64,000 nucleotides of DNA from Lactobacillus sp. (lineage in GTDB: Bacteria; Bacillota; Bacilli; Lactobacillales; Lactobacillaceae): assembly GCA_022484695.1 (NCBI GenBank), contig JAKVKU010000003.1, forward strand, positions 186,001-250,000. Direction: 5' to 3'. Both the position numbers and the translations under genes were made by a program. The stretch's first letter is position 1. Every line of letters begins with the position of its first letter. The notes beneath the pieces are model-generated. The model was not told the DNA's origin and ran no database searches. It saw nothing but the letters and a program-made list of their open reading frames with translations. Shown here piece after piece: positions 55,958 to 64,000 of the stretch.

Positions 55958-57283
55958 TTATACTGATTTCTTGCTTTGCAATAAGTTTTCATAGGCAACT
56001 TCATATTTGGGAATATCACCGGCACCCATGAATACAACGACGGCATTGTGATATTGCAGTAAGGGACTCATATCATCAACTTTCAAAACATCCCCGCCGT
56101 TATCTAATTTGTCGGCCAGATCATTGATGGAGATATTCCCGGAATGTTCCCGAATAGACCCAAAAATATCGGTGAGATAAACCTTATCAGCCTTATTCAA
56201 GCTTTGGACGAACCCACTTAACAGAGCTTTTAAGCGGCTATAGGTATGAGGCTGGAAAACAGCAATGATCTGTTTGTCCGGGAACTTTTGCCGAGCTGCA
56301 TCTAAAGTAGCATTAATTTCTGAAGGATGGTGGGCATAGTCGTCAATGATAGTCATATCAGCGATATCTTTTTCAGCAAAGCGCCGTTTGGCACCTTTGT
56401 ACGTCAAAAATTCTGCCGCTAACTCCTGGGCACTGATCTTTTCTAAGAAACTCACACCCACCACGGCTAAACTATTTAAAATATTATGCTCGCCAAATAA
56501 CGGGATTTGATAGTGGCCGATATTCTTGCCATGGTGTAAGACATCAAATTCGGACCCGTTGACGCCACGCTTGATATTGACCGCTTGAAAATCATCGCTG
56601 GTTTTGGTCCCATAGGTATAAATAGGCACTTTAGCTGTCAATTGCTTTAAGTGAACATCATCACCCCAAACAAATAAAGCCTTTTTGACTTGGTTGGCCT
56701 CGGTTTGAAAAGCCGCCACCACGTCATTAATATCTTTGTAATAATCAGGATGATCAAAGTCAATATTGGTCATAATTAAATAATCAGGATGATAAGCTAA
56801 GAAATGACGCCGGTATTCATCGGCTTCAAATACAAAGAAACGAGCATCTGCATCACCTTTACCCATGCCATCCCCGATCAAATAGGCAGTTTTAGCAACG
56901 CCCCCCAAAACATGGGCCAATAACCCAGTGGTGCTGGTTTTACCGTGGGTACCGGCAACGCCGATACTAGTATAATTGGCCATTAATTTACCCACGTATT
57001 CGTGATAGCGATAGAATTCCAGATTCATCGCCTTGGCCTGCTTGATCTCCACTTGATCGTCATCAAAGGCATTCCCGGCAATGATAACCATACCTGGCTT
57101 GAGATTATCCTTTGAAAAATCATAAATTGGAATACCAGCGGCTTCTAAAGGACCTTGAGTAAAGGTATGCTTGCTAATATCAGAGCCTGCGACAGTTTGG
57201 CCCATATCATGTAAAATCATGGCTAGCGCAGCCATACCTGTTCCTTTAATACCGATGAAATAATAAATTGGTGAATTTGCCAT
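55958..57283 (-). CDS. murC: UDP-N-acetylmuramate-L-alanine ligase
   Basis: Adds L-Ala to UDP-MurNAc in cytosolic peptidoglycan synthesis; 441 residues. The N-terminal nucleotide fold ([15 protein letters not shown]) is followed by the ATP loop [37 protein letters not shown] and [14 protein letters not shown]. The C-terminal domain has [10 protein letters not shown] and [14 protein letters not shown] lies upstream of the ATG. It follows sftA by 30 bases, as in Bacillus ytpS-murC. Confidence 0.97.
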   Translation of the reverse strand: MANSPIYYFIGIKGTGMAALAMILHDMGQTVAGSDISKHTFTQGPLEAAGIPIYDFSKDNLKPGMVIIAGNAFDDDQVEIKQAKAMNLEFYRYHEYVGKLMANYTSIGVAGTHGKTSTTGLLAHVLGGVAKTAYLIGDGMGKGDADARFFVFEADEYRRHFLAYHPDYLIMTNIDFDHPDYYKDINDVVAAFQTEANQVKKALFVWGDDVHLKQLTAKVPIYTYGTKTSDDFQAVNIKRGVNGSEFDVLHHGKNIGHYQIPLFGEHNILNSLAVVGVSFLEKISAQELAAEFLTYKGAKRRFAEKDIADMTIIDDYAHHPSEINATLDAARQKFPDKQIIAVFQPHTYSRLKALLSGFVQSLNKADKVYLTDIFGSIREHSGNISINDLADKLDNGGDVLKVDDMSPLLQYHNAVVVFMGAGDIPKYEVAYENLLQSKKSV

Positions 57284-57313
57284 TACAATAAAAACTCCTT
57301 ATGCATTTTTGCT

Positions 57314-59560
57314 TTATTTTTGTGAATCTGGCTGTTGAAACAAAACGGGCCCACCGGCTGCTGGGGTTATATTTTTAGCCTTTAAATCCTCAGGCGTAAA
57401 ATAGACTTCCCGGGGTTTAGAGCCTTGTGCTTGGCCAATATAATTTTGGGCTTCTAAATCGTCGATAATATTAGCGGCCCGATTATAGCCAATTGAAAAC
57501 ATCCGCTGTAATTTTGAGGTGGAAATCGTCTTTTCACCGGCTAAATAGGTGAGTACTTCTGGCATCAGATCATCTTCTTGAGATTTGGCGATGGATTTTT
57601 TCAACAAATCACTGGCTTTAAACTGGTAAGCACTGGATTGTTGCTGCTTTACAAAGTCAATGACCGTATCAATTTCATTGTTGATGAACGTACCTTGAAG
57701 ACGGACCGGGTTATTTTGCCCACTGCCCAGGTACAACATGTCACCTTTACCCAGCAAGCGTTCGGCACCGCCGGTATCCAGGATAGTCCGAGAATCAATT
57801 TGGCTGGAAACCATGAAGGCAATTCGTGTGGGAATGTTGTTTTTAATCGTACCAGTCACCACGTCCACACTGGGACGCTGGGTGGCCACAATCAAATGAA
57901 TGCCCGCTGCCCGGGCCTTTTGGGTAATCCGAGCAATACTGTCTTGAACGTCATTAGAAGCCGTCATCATTAAATCAGCTAATTCGTCAATGATCAAGAC
58001 AATATAGGGCATCTTTAAGCCTGGTTTGTGGTTTTCAAGGGCTTTTTGATTAAATTGACCAATATTGCGCACACTGGCTGCTGCAAAACGTTGATAACGT
58101 TTCTCCATCTCATCGACGGTCCATTCTAAGGCTGCGGCCGCCTCTCTGGTATCTGAAATCACGGGGGCCAACAAATGGGGCAGGCCGTTATATGGAGCGA
58201 GCTCCACGACTTTAGGATCGATTAGGATTAATTTGACCTCATCTGGTGTGGCTTTATACATCAATGATGTTAGCAACGAATTGATGAAAACACTCTTACC
58301 AGAACCAGTTGAGCCGGCAATCAGGGCATGGGGCATTTTAGCAATATCGCCTACCACCGGTTGGCCAAATAAGTTGACGCCTAAGGCAATCGTCAATGGC
58401 GAGCGGCTATTTTGAAACGCATCGGACTGTAATACTTCTGCCAGGCGAACTTCTCGGGACTTTAAATTGGGGATTTCAATTCCCACGGTACTGCGCCCCG
58501 GGATCGGTGCTTCGATTCGAATATCCTTAGCTGCTAATGCCAATCTTAAGTCATCATTCAAATTGGTAATTTTGCTGACTTTAACACCGCGCTCCAAAGC
58601 AACCTCAAACTGGGTCACCGTGGGGCCGATGGTATACTTCGTCACTGCCCCAGCGACATGAAAGGCTTGCAAAGTTTCATCTAAGGTCTGTTGCTGTTGG
58701 TCGGCCCAATCCGTCATTTCAGCCTGTTGCGGTTTGGCACTGGTTGGTAACAGGCTTAATGGTGGCAATACATAAGGTTTATCAGCATCTGGTTGAGTCG
58801 GCATCCCCATGGGCGCTGCCGGTGTTGCTTCAACGCTGGGATCAGTTGGACCTTGGTTTAGCTCAGGGGCTATCGGAGACCCAGTTGAATCTGTTGCAGG
58901 CACCCCCGTGACCTCAGTCCGGGAGGTTGGCGCAGCACTCTCCTTAGCGACTGCAGGCTTTTTATCTGGGGCAATGGATTCAGTGTTGTCGCTCTTCACA
59001 GTAGTAGGTTGTTGCGGTTGCTCACTGTCTTCAGACCCATCTGGCTCTTGCACTAGAGGGTGTTGCGGCGTTTCTATTGGCGAATCCGCTAGCTTAGCTG
59101 ACACTGGGGTTGAATCGGCATCTGGCGCCAAGGTTTGACTGGCGTCGTTGACGTCCTCACCCCCGTGATGGGCATTAAGGTCAGCCGAGGTATTCGCAGT
59201 TGGCGCAGTTTCTTCAAGGCTAGTAGGCGTTTCAAACGCATAGCTAGTGGTACTCGTATTGCTATTTTGATTAACGACTTGTTCTGGTTGCCCTAGTAAA
59301 TAATAGCTGCACACGGGCTTTTGCATCTCATCTAGTAGAGCTTGATAGTAACGCTGTTCATTTTGGGCGCGCTTATATGTAACAATATGTGATCTTGCAA
59401 AATTTTCATCGAGACCAGGCCGCCCAGAGGAGACTGATGGCTTTGATTTGGCCACACTCGCCTTAACCGTTGACACTTTTGGTCTAGCTTGTCTTTTGGT
59501 ATTCGTTACTGGTTTATCACTGATTTTTCGGTAAAAAGCCGGGCCATCGTAATGCGTCAT
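57314..59560 (-). CDS. sftA: Soluble FtsK/SpoIIIE-type DNA translocase SftA
   Basis: A 748-residue FtsK-family ATPase without any N-terminal membrane helices, which separates it from SpoIIIE/FtsK. Residues 1-100 are basic, and about residues 105-270 form a low-complexity Pro/Thr/Ser/Asp-rich linker. The RecA-like motor has Walker A (AGSTGSGKSVFINSLL) and Walker B (IVLIIDELADLMMTAS), then a C-terminal gamma winged helix (SKLQRMFSIGYNRAANIIDDLE) that reads chromosome-orientation motifs. The ytpP-ytpR-sftA-murC order matches Bacillus, where SftA clears DNA from the septum. AAGGAG precedes the ATG. Confidence 0.92.
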   Translation of the reverse strand: MTHYDGPAFYRKISDKPVTNTKRQARPKVSTVKASVAKSKPSVSSGRPGLDENFARSHIVTYKRAQNEQRYYQALLDEMQKPVCSYYLLGQPEQVVNQNSNTSTTSYAFETPTSLEETAPTANTSADLNAHHGGEDVNDASQTLAPDADSTPVSAKLADSPIETPQHPLVQEPDGSEDSEQPQQPTTVKSDNTESIAPDKKPAVAKESAAPTSRTEVTGVPATDSTGSPIAPELNQGPTDPSVEATPAAPMGMPTQPDADKPYVLPPLSLLPTSAKPQQAEMTDWADQQQQTLDETLQAFHVAGAVTKYTIGPTVTQFEVALERGVKVSKITNLNDDLRLALAAKDIRIEAPIPGRSTVGIEIPNLKSREVRLAEVLQSDAFQNSRSPLTIALGVNLFGQPVVGDIAKMPHALIAGSTGSGKSVFINSLLTSLMYKATPDEVKLILIDPKVVELAPYNGLPHLLAPVISDTREAAAALEWTVDEMEKRYQRFAAASVRNIGQFNQKALENHKPGLKMPYIVLIIDELADLMMTASNDVQDSIARITQKARAAGIHLIVATQRPSVDVVTGTIKNNIPTRIAFMVSSQIDSRTILDTGGAERLLGKGDMLYLGSGQNNPVRLQGTFINNEIDTVIDFVKQQQSSAYQFKASDLLKKSIAKSQEDDLMPEVLTYLAGEKTISTSKLQRMFSIGYNRAANIIDDLEAQNYIGQAQGSKPREVYFTPEDLKAKNITPAAGGPVLFQQPDSQK

Positions 59561-59649
59561 GGTATGACTCTCCTTTCAAACAATATTCATTATATAACAA
59601 GTTGGGACGAACACATAGGACCGTTTCTGGTAATTTTCAAAACAGTAAC

Positions 59650-59681
59650 AAAAAAGAAGTTGGCAAATATTCACCAACTTC
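59650..59681 (-). terminator. Terminator of ytpP-ytpR
   Basis: Arms GAAGTTGG and CCAACTTC with a 10-base loop and a T run on the minus strand, 25 bases after the ytpR stop. Confidence 0.82.
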
Positions 59682-59706
59682 GCACCTGACAGATTTAATT
59701 AAAAAA

Positions 59707-60342
59707 CTAAGCAAATGTATTTTGTGCTTGCTGAAAATCAAAAGCCGCCCCCACAGGTGCATTGTCAGCTAAGACTAAAATTCCCCGTTTTTGAGGTGCA
59801 TTTGGCAAGTCCAGTTCGCGAGCTGAAGAAATCATCCCATCAGATTCAACGCCCCGTAATTTCCCTGGCCAAATAATCGCTCCATCAGGCATCATAGCCC
59901 CAACTTTAGCCACAACGACCCGCTGACCTTGTTCAATGTTTGGGGCACCGCAAACAATTTGCAACTGCTGGTCATGATCAACCCGCACTTGGGCAATATG
60001 CAAGTGATCAGAATCTGGATGATCACTTAAGGTTTCAACATAACCAATGACAAACTTAGGCGTATCGTCATTTTCCAGCTCGGGTTCAAAACCATTTTGT
60101 TTCAGAATATCGTTTAACTTTTGCACCAATTGCGTCGTTGTATCTACTTGACCAGCTACGGCTAATCCGGGCAAATAGTCTGAAATATTAAAGAAATTAT
60201 ACCCTAGGGTTTGTTTGGTTTCTGGATCAAAGATGCGCACCACATCGCCCTTTTGAGTGACTGCTTGGACTTTGGTGTCTGGGGCCACCACCGTAATGAG
60301 AACATCCCCTAAAGCTTTAAGATTATAACTAGCAATCAGCAT
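59707..60342 (-). CDS. ytpR: YtpR-type tRNA-binding domain protein
   Basis: A 211-residue protein with an N-terminal DUF4479 region (ITVVAPDTKVQAVTQKG) and a C-terminal EMAP/OB tRNA-binding domain. That domain has HPDSDHLHIAQVRVD, QIVCGAPNIEQGQ and KLRGVESDGMI, the same fold as the PheT N-terminus at 16.4-18.9 kb. The start is the ATG with AAGGAG 11 bases upstream, three codons into the longest frame. It may bind tRNA non-specifically; function in Bacillus is unclear. Followed by a terminator, then sftA. Confidence 0.92.
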   Translation of the reverse strand: MLIASYNLKALGDVLITVVAPDTKVQAVTQKGDVVRIFDPETKQTLGYNFFNISDYLPGLAVAGQVDTTTQLVQKLNDILKQNGFEPELENDDTPKFVIGYVETLSDHPDSDHLHIAQVRVDHDQQLQIVCGAPNIEQGQRVVVAKVGAMMPDGAIIWPGKLRGVESDGMISSARELDLPNAPQKRGILVLADNAPVGAAFDFQQAQNTFA

Positions 60343-60368
60343 GTGTTTCAAAACTCCTTTGATTTGTT

Positions 60369-60692
60369 TTACTGAGGTAAGCTATCCATGAAAGCTTCCA
60401 CTTGTTTTTTCGTTTTACGATCCTTATTGACGTAGCGTCCAATCTCCTTGCCGCCATCAAAGGCCACGAAAGAAGGAATGCCAAAAATTTGCCATTTTTG
60501 GGCCAAGTCCATAAATTTGTCCCGATCAACTTCGATAAATTCATAATCAGGGTATTCAGCTTGAATGGCTGGTAAGAATGGGGCTAGTGCCCGGCAGTCC
60601 CCACACCAAGTTGCGGTGAACATAAAGACATGTTTGCCGGTGTTAGCGATTTGAGCTAAAGATTCATCTGTTAAAGTTTCAAGTTGTTTCAA
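60369..60692 (-). CDS. ytpP: Thioredoxin-like protein YtpP
   Basis: A 107-residue thioredoxin fold with the active site TATWCGDCRA (Cys30 and Cys33). The usual CGPC is CGDC here, which is likely to make it a less reducing or differently acting thiol protein. FGIPSFVAFDGGKEI supplies the conserved cis-Pro. The start is TTG at 60692 with GGGGAG 8 bases upstream; the GTG three codons earlier abuts the ribosome site. It precedes ytpR by 26 bases, the Bacillus ytpP-ytpR order. Confidence 0.9.
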   Translation of the reverse strand: MKQLETLTDESLAQIANTGKHVFMFTATWCGDCRALAPFLPAIQAEYPDYEFIEVDRDKFMDLAQKWQIFGIPSFVAFDGGKEIGRYVNKDRKTKKQVEAFMDSLPQ

Positions 60693-60780
60693 AATATCCA
60701 CTCCCCATTTAATATGCTATACTACAGTTTACTATAAGTAAGTGAAAAAGAAAATAATTTTGTTTACCAAGAAAACACGT

Positions 60781-60786
60781 TATACT
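60781..60786 (+). promoter_or_regulatory. Candidate -10 of the small membrane protein gene
   Basis: TATACT about 46 bases before the ATG. The -35 at 17 bases (TTTTGT) is weak. This gap is shared with the divergent ytpP gene. Confidence 0.4.
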
Positions 60787-60832
60787 TGTCCATATACAGG
60801 TTAACTAACCGGGAGAACAGGAGGCATTTATT

Positions 60833-61168
60833 ATGTCAAAAGAAAACAGCTCTAATTCAGGTCTGAAATTATACGGTCTCAGCTTTGTGGCTGGTGCCCT
60901 ATTGAGTGGTGTCATCACCTATGGCTGTCAGTTTGCCAAACGTCAGCAAAGAGATGAGATCTTAGATCATGTTAAGGCCCTATTTTTACGGGAAGGCCCC
61001 ATTGAAGGTGCTTGGATCGAACAAAGACCTGCCCAATATTCTGATAATCAGCGCCATACAAAAGCCTATTTTGGCGGCATTACCCGCCAAGAAGACGATG
61101 GCTTACAGCAATATGAGTTTGCCGCTGATACCGCCACTGGTGAATTATTAGATGTTTACAAGATTTAA
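60833..61168 (+). CDS. Small membrane-anchored protein with PepSY-like C-terminus
   Basis: A 111-residue protein. A short polar N-terminus is followed by one hydrophobic helix (about residues 12-32, LYGLSFVAGALLSGVITYG) and a soluble part. Its end reads TRQEDDGLQQYEFAAD and TATGELLDVYKI, resembling the repeated YxFxxDxxTGE pattern of PepSY domains, though only one copy is present. AGGAGG lies 8 bases before the ATG. Function unknown. It is flanked by divergent ytpP and convergent trmB, with its own terminator. Confidence 0.75.
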   Translation: MSKENSSNSGLKLYGLSFVAGALLSGVITYGCQFAKRQQRDEILDHVKALFLREGPIEGAWIEQRPAQYSDNQRHTKAYFGGITRQEDDGLQQYEFAADTATGELLDVYKI

Positions 61169-61199
61169 TGCCATCATTGATTTCATATTCTAAATTTTA

Positions 61200-61232
61200 G
61201 CAAATACCTTATTTCGGGTGTTTGCTTTTTTT
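61200..61232 (+). terminator. Terminator of the small membrane protein gene
   Basis: Arms GCAAATACC and GGTGTTTGC with an 8-base loop and a T run on the plus strand, just before the stop codon of the convergent trmB. Confidence 0.82.
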
Positions 61233-61872
61233 ATTTAAAATGCGCCTTTAGCTGATAGATTGGCTGGCCTTTGGCGGCAAACTTGGTTTCATACTCGGTT
61301 TCAATATTAAAAGTCACCCGGGGATCGTTGTGTAAGTCCAGGGAAACAAAGTCTAAAATCAGCCCAAATTGGCTTAAACTCACCAAGGAATATTCAAACA
61401 AGCCTAGATTATCCGTTTTGAATGCTAATTTCCCCTGTGGTTGCAGAATTGTTTGATACTGCCGCAAAAATGATTGGTAGGTCAGTCGCCGTTTCTCATG
61501 TCTGGTTTTAGGCCAAGGATCCGAGAAGTTTAAGTAAATTTGAGCCACTTCGTCTGGGGCAAAATAATCCCCTAAATCAGCCCCATTAGCATACAGTAAC
61601 TGTAAATTGGGTAATTGGGCGTCAACTTGCTTTTTTAAAATCATGGCAATAGCCGCTTCTTGAACCTCCACCGCGATGAAATTGAATTGGGGCAGGGCCT
61701 TGGCCATTTCCACAATAAACTGACCTTTGCCCGAACCAATTTCAATGCGCAGGGGTTGTGCTGTTTCAAACCGGTCCTGCCAATGGCCCTTGATAGTTTC
61801 TGGCCGCACCAAAATATATTCCGGGTGCGCCGTAATAAGTTCTTTGGCCCAAGGTTTATTTCTTAATCTCAT
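61231..61872 (-). CDS. trmB: tRNA (guanine-N7)-methyltransferase TrmB
   Basis: Methylates G46 of tRNA; 213 residues. The SAM motif is [15 protein letters not shown], with [13 protein letters not shown], then the signature [16 protein letters not shown] and the C-terminal [23 protein letters not shown] precedes the ATG, 8 bases after the ytmP stop. The ytmP-trmB pair matches Bacillus ytmP-ytmQ. Confidence 0.96.
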   Translation of the reverse strand: MRLRNKPWAKELITAHPEYILVRPETIKGHWQDRFETAQPLRIEIGSGKGQFIVEMAKALPQFNFIAVEVQEAAIAMILKKQVDAQLPNLQLLYANGADLGDYFAPDEVAQIYLNFSDPWPKTRHEKRRLTYQSFLRQYQTILQPQGKLAFKTDNLGLFEYSLVSLSQFGLILDFVSLDLHNDPRVTFNIETEYETKFAAKGQPIYQLKAHFK

Positions 61873-61880
61873 AAAATCTC

Positions 61881-62675
61881 CTAATCATTCACATTAATCA
61901 TTTTGGTTAAACTTGCAATGGTTTGCTGCATGACGGCCACATCTTTGGCGGTACTTTGGGCACAGCCTTGGGCAACTTGTTGCAAAATTGCAAACCATTG
62001 TATTCTTTGTAACAAAGCTGAATCTAAGGTCAAGCCGTAAGCACTTAACCACCAAGACCATTTGCCAAAGGGAATATAATTCAACAATACCGTTGTCAAA
62101 TCATAGGCTGGGTCGGTTAACATAGCTTGATCCCAGTCCACTAAAAATAAATTGCCGCCCCGGGTCTGCAACCAATTTTTCTTATTCAAATCACCATGGC
62201 ACACCCGGTAACTAGAAACAGGCACTTGTAAGGTGTGATTTTCTAACCAGCGTAACCCGGTGGCAATCGCGCCACTACGCTTGGCTTTGCCGGGCAAGCT
62301 GGTACTAAGTTGTTGCAACATTTGATCGGGGGTCACAAAACTGCCACCAATCTTCTCCAGCATGCTTTTTAATAAGTTAGAACTATGCACCTTGGCCAAT
62401 AGTTGGGCAGTTCGTTGACTTTGAACGTCACTTTTCGTTAAGGTCCAGCCATCAACCCACTGTTGGGCCGTGATAACATCCCCTGAAGGTAGGCGTTTTG
62501 TCCAAAGTAACTTGGGCGTAATCTCCTCAGCTGACAAAGCAGCTAAAAACGGTGACGTGTTTCGTTTCAAAAAAATCTTTTTGGTATCATGCTGCGTGGA
62601 AATCCCAATGAAAGCATTGCCGGTACTACCACCAGCAGATTCGATCTCCCAATCTTGACTGAGTCCAAAAGTCAT
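61881..62675 (-). CDS. ytmP: Aminoglycoside/choline kinase-like phosphotransferase YtmP
   Basis: A 264-residue phosphotransferase of the APH/choline kinase family. The catalytic loop is [11 protein letters not shown] and the metal site [16 protein letters not shown], with an N-terminal nucleotide-binding lobe ([10 protein letters not shown]). The physiological substrate of the YtmP group is not known. GAGGAG lies before the ATG. It is followed by trmB. Confidence 0.9.
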   Translation of the reverse strand: MTFGLSQDWEIESAGGSTGNAFIGISTQHDTKKIFLKRNTSPFLAALSAEEITPKLLWTKRLPSGDVITAQQWVDGWTLTKSDVQSQRTAQLLAKVHSSNLLKSMLEKIGGSFVTPDQMLQQLSTSLPGKAKRSGAIATGLRWLENHTLQVPVSSYRVCHGDLNKKNWLQTRGGNLFLVDWDQAMLTDPAYDLTTVLLNYIPFGKWSWWLSAYGLTLDSALLQRIQWFAILQQVAQGCAQSTAKDVAVMQQTIASLTKMINVND

Positions 62676-62818
62676 ACAGCCAAACTCCTCTAGCAGGTTT
62701 CAAGACAGACAACTGCCGTTAAAGCAACGTTAAAGTGCTTGTTAATAAGCCAGTCAGCTACCTTAAAACCTCGAATTTTATTTACATGGTTCTATTTTAA
62801 CAGTTTATAAATTGGTGC

Positions 62819-64000
62819 TTACTCAGCCAATCCCTTTTTTAAGCGGGTCTTAGCATAGCCAAAAACAAAGACAATTGTCAATGCTAATCCCCCAATGATC
62901 ATCAAACCAGTCTGGAGGTTAACCCCAAAAACAAATACCAACGGGATAGAGGTCACAAACCATTGCAGGCCTAATATTGTGATCAATAATTTTTGAAAAC
63001 CCGCCAGCTTTTCTGTAGCTGGTATCGGATAAAGTTTGGTAAAAACAATACTATCATATTGATCAAAGAATGGTAACAGTTGGAAGCCGGACAGGTATAA
63101 GAATAGCAAGTAAAGCACCAGACTGACCCATAATTGGTGAACAAAGCACAAAATAAGCGTGCCAATCAATAAAAAGCGCAAGTAAAAGCCTAAATACTCA
63201 GTTCCCCGCAAAAATCCCCGGGCAAATAAATACAGGTAGGTATTGCGATGATTGGCGGGAAATAGCTTTAATAAAAAGTCCAAATACTTCCGCCGTTTGG
63301 CATGCCGCTGCAAACTGGGGATGTCCGTAAACAGATTGTAAATCTTTAGAATTTTATACTGCCGACTTGCTTCCAGATCAATACTGGCTTCAAAGCGCAA
63401 TTGCCCTTCTAAAACATAGCCCGTAATGTTACGGCGCATCCATAAATTCCAAGCCAACGCCAAAACAACACTAATAAATGGTGATAAATAAAGGCCCAGC
63501 AATATCAAACCATAGACCGCACCGTAAAAATAGGTTTTGTGCTGGTACAATGTTGGTGTTTTGCCGTTGACTTCATAGGCACCCAACAGTGCGAGCCACA
63601 ATTGCGTATCCTTTAAAATAACCAGGGTCAAAATCAGCATCACACCGGACCAAAGTTCAAAATTAACAACTAATACAGCCGCCAAAGGCAAAATGGCGAT
63701 CCCTGCCAGCACGCTAAAAATAGTTGGCAAGATCAAACTATAATTACGAGCCGCAACCAAATAATGGAAAAGGTCGCTTTCTTTAGGCAATAAAAATGTA
63801 TCATCGGCTTGTTCCAACAAGGTGGCCAATTGCCCTACCCCAAGAACGACCGTGTACAACACGCCCACAACTAAGCCACCCCACCAAATCCGCGGGGGCA
63901 GTAATTTTAATAAATTAGCGTAGCCCATGGCTAAAGCCCCAATTAAAAAAATAAGGGCGATCACAAAATGATCATTAAACACCAAACGCAGGTATTTAAA
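62819..64000 (-). CDS. ecsB: ABC transporter permease EcsB, 5' end cut by the window
   Basis: A polytopic membrane protein with at least eight helices. The frame stays open to the window edge: before the GTG at 63985 the codons continue FKYLRL, and YLR(L/Y)VFNDHFVI is the usual internal segment of EcsB. The true start therefore lies beyond 64000. The segments ARNYSLILPTIFSV and QWFVTSIPLVFVFG are in the expected places. EcsAB in Bacillus affects protein secretion and membrane proteolysis (RasP). The ATPase EcsA is expected upstream. Confidence 0.9.
   Translation of the reverse strand, partial: FKYLRLVFNDHFVIALIFLIGALAMGYANLLKLLPPRIWWGGLVVGVLYTVVLGVGQLATLLEQADDTFLLPKESDLFHYLVAARNYSLILPTIFSVLAGIAILPLAAVLVVNFELWSGVMLILTLVILKDTQLWLALLGAYEVNGKTPTLYQHKTYFYGAVYGLILLGLYLSPFISVVLALAWNLWMRRNITGYVLEGQLRFEASIDLEASRQYKILKIYNLFTDIPSLQRHAKRRKYLDFLLKLFPANHRNTYLYLFARGFLRGTEYLGFYLRFLLIGTLILCFVHQLWVSLVLYLLFLYLSGFQLLPFFDQYDSIVFTKLYPIPATEKLAGFQKLLITILGLQWFVTSIPLVFVFGVNLQTGLMIIGGLALTIVFVFGYAKTRLKKGLAE

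Noticed and set aside
58809-59138. A 109-codon plus-strand frame opposite the SftA linker
   Set aside because: It mirrors the low-complexity linker (Ser/Gly/Val-rich) and has no ribosome site.
59707-60342. YtpR as a duplicated fragment of pheT
   Set aside because: The shared OB/tRNA-binding domain is normal for the family; YtpR has its own N-terminal domain and conserved neighbourhood.
62676-62818. Terminator or promoter in the gap between ecsB and ytmP
   Set aside because: No hairpin with T run and no convincing hexamer pair was found; ytmP may be read together with ecsAB.
1-64000. CRISPR arrays, insertion sequences, prophage, integrase or tRNA genes
   Set aside because: No direct repeats with regular spacing, transposase or phage frames, or tRNA cloverleaf were seen on either strand.

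Overview
The window is chromosomal DNA of a low-to-medium GC Gram-positive bacterium of the order Lactobacillales, most likely a lactobacillus (family Lactobacillaceae). Support comes from the gene families and their order: glnR-glnA, miaA with a DUF3042 gene, LiaFSR, an ArlRS-like pair, the yqeGH-yhbY-nadD-yqeK-rsfS-yqeM cluster, polA-mutM-coaE-nrdR-dnaB-dnaI, and ytpP-ytpR-sftA-murC. Further signs are many TTG starts with strong Shine-Dalgarno sequences, and T-box leaders. Genus and species cannot be fixed from the sequence alone. No rRNA, tRNA, CRISPR array, insertion sequence, prophage or integrase was seen. Almost everything is core housekeeping sequence on the minus strand, with short plus-strand islands at about 3.2, 8.8-11.4, 22.1-23.4, 41.1-44.3 and 60.8 kb.

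Layout: 1-206, start of a UvrA-like ATPase. 0.3-3.1 kb, nitrogen control (glnRA) and miaA. 3.2-8.6 kb, DUF3042, rhodanese-like protein, glucokinase, yqgQ, rhomboid, 5-FCL and a class B PBP. 8.8-11.4 kb, YfhO-type membrane protein. 11.5-14.3 kb, HesB-like protein and the LiaFSR envelope stress system. 14.5-20 kb, greA, mltG and pheST with a Phe T-box. 20.2-23.4 kb, HxlR regulator, HD protein, SpoU methylase, acylphosphatase and YidC. 23.4-28.7 kb, a siroheme-dependent nitrite reductase operon (met8-nirB-nirD-cobA/hemD-like-hemC). 28.8-30.8 kb, a solitary oligopeptide-binding protein behind a T-box whose specifier reads as Met. 30.9-33.1 kb, two-component system. 33.4-41 kb, gnd and the yqe/ribosome-assembly/NAD cluster. 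41.1-44.3 kb, a four-gene plus-strand set resembling quinone/catechol detoxification genes. 44.3-48 kb, rplT-rpmI-infC with its leader, and thrS with a Thr T-box. 48-55 kb, replication initiation and repair genes. 55-64 kb, BI-1 protein, murC, sftA, ytpR, thioredoxin-like protein, trmB, ytmP and ecsB (cut by the window edge).

The most distinctive region is the nitrite reductase operon. It encodes NADH-nitrite reductase (NirB and a Rieske NirD) and much of the cofactor pathway: HemC makes hydroxymethylbilane, CobA methylates uroporphyrinogen III, and Met8 oxidises precorrin-2 and probably inserts iron. The earlier steps (ALA and porphobilinogen synthesis) and any nitrate reductase or nitrite transporter are not in the window. 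The uroporphyrinogen III synthase part is only a roughly 109-residue tail on CobA, much shorter than a normal HemD.

Other points of note: the T-box specifier rule that can be checked on pheS (TTC) and thrS (ACC) gives ATG for the oppA leader, suggesting Met-tRNA control of an exported binding protein that lacks a lipobox; infC most likely starts at ATA; MutM has Glu in place of the fourth zinc-finger Cys; and the rhodanese-like and HesB-like proteins lack their usual catalytic or ligand cysteines.
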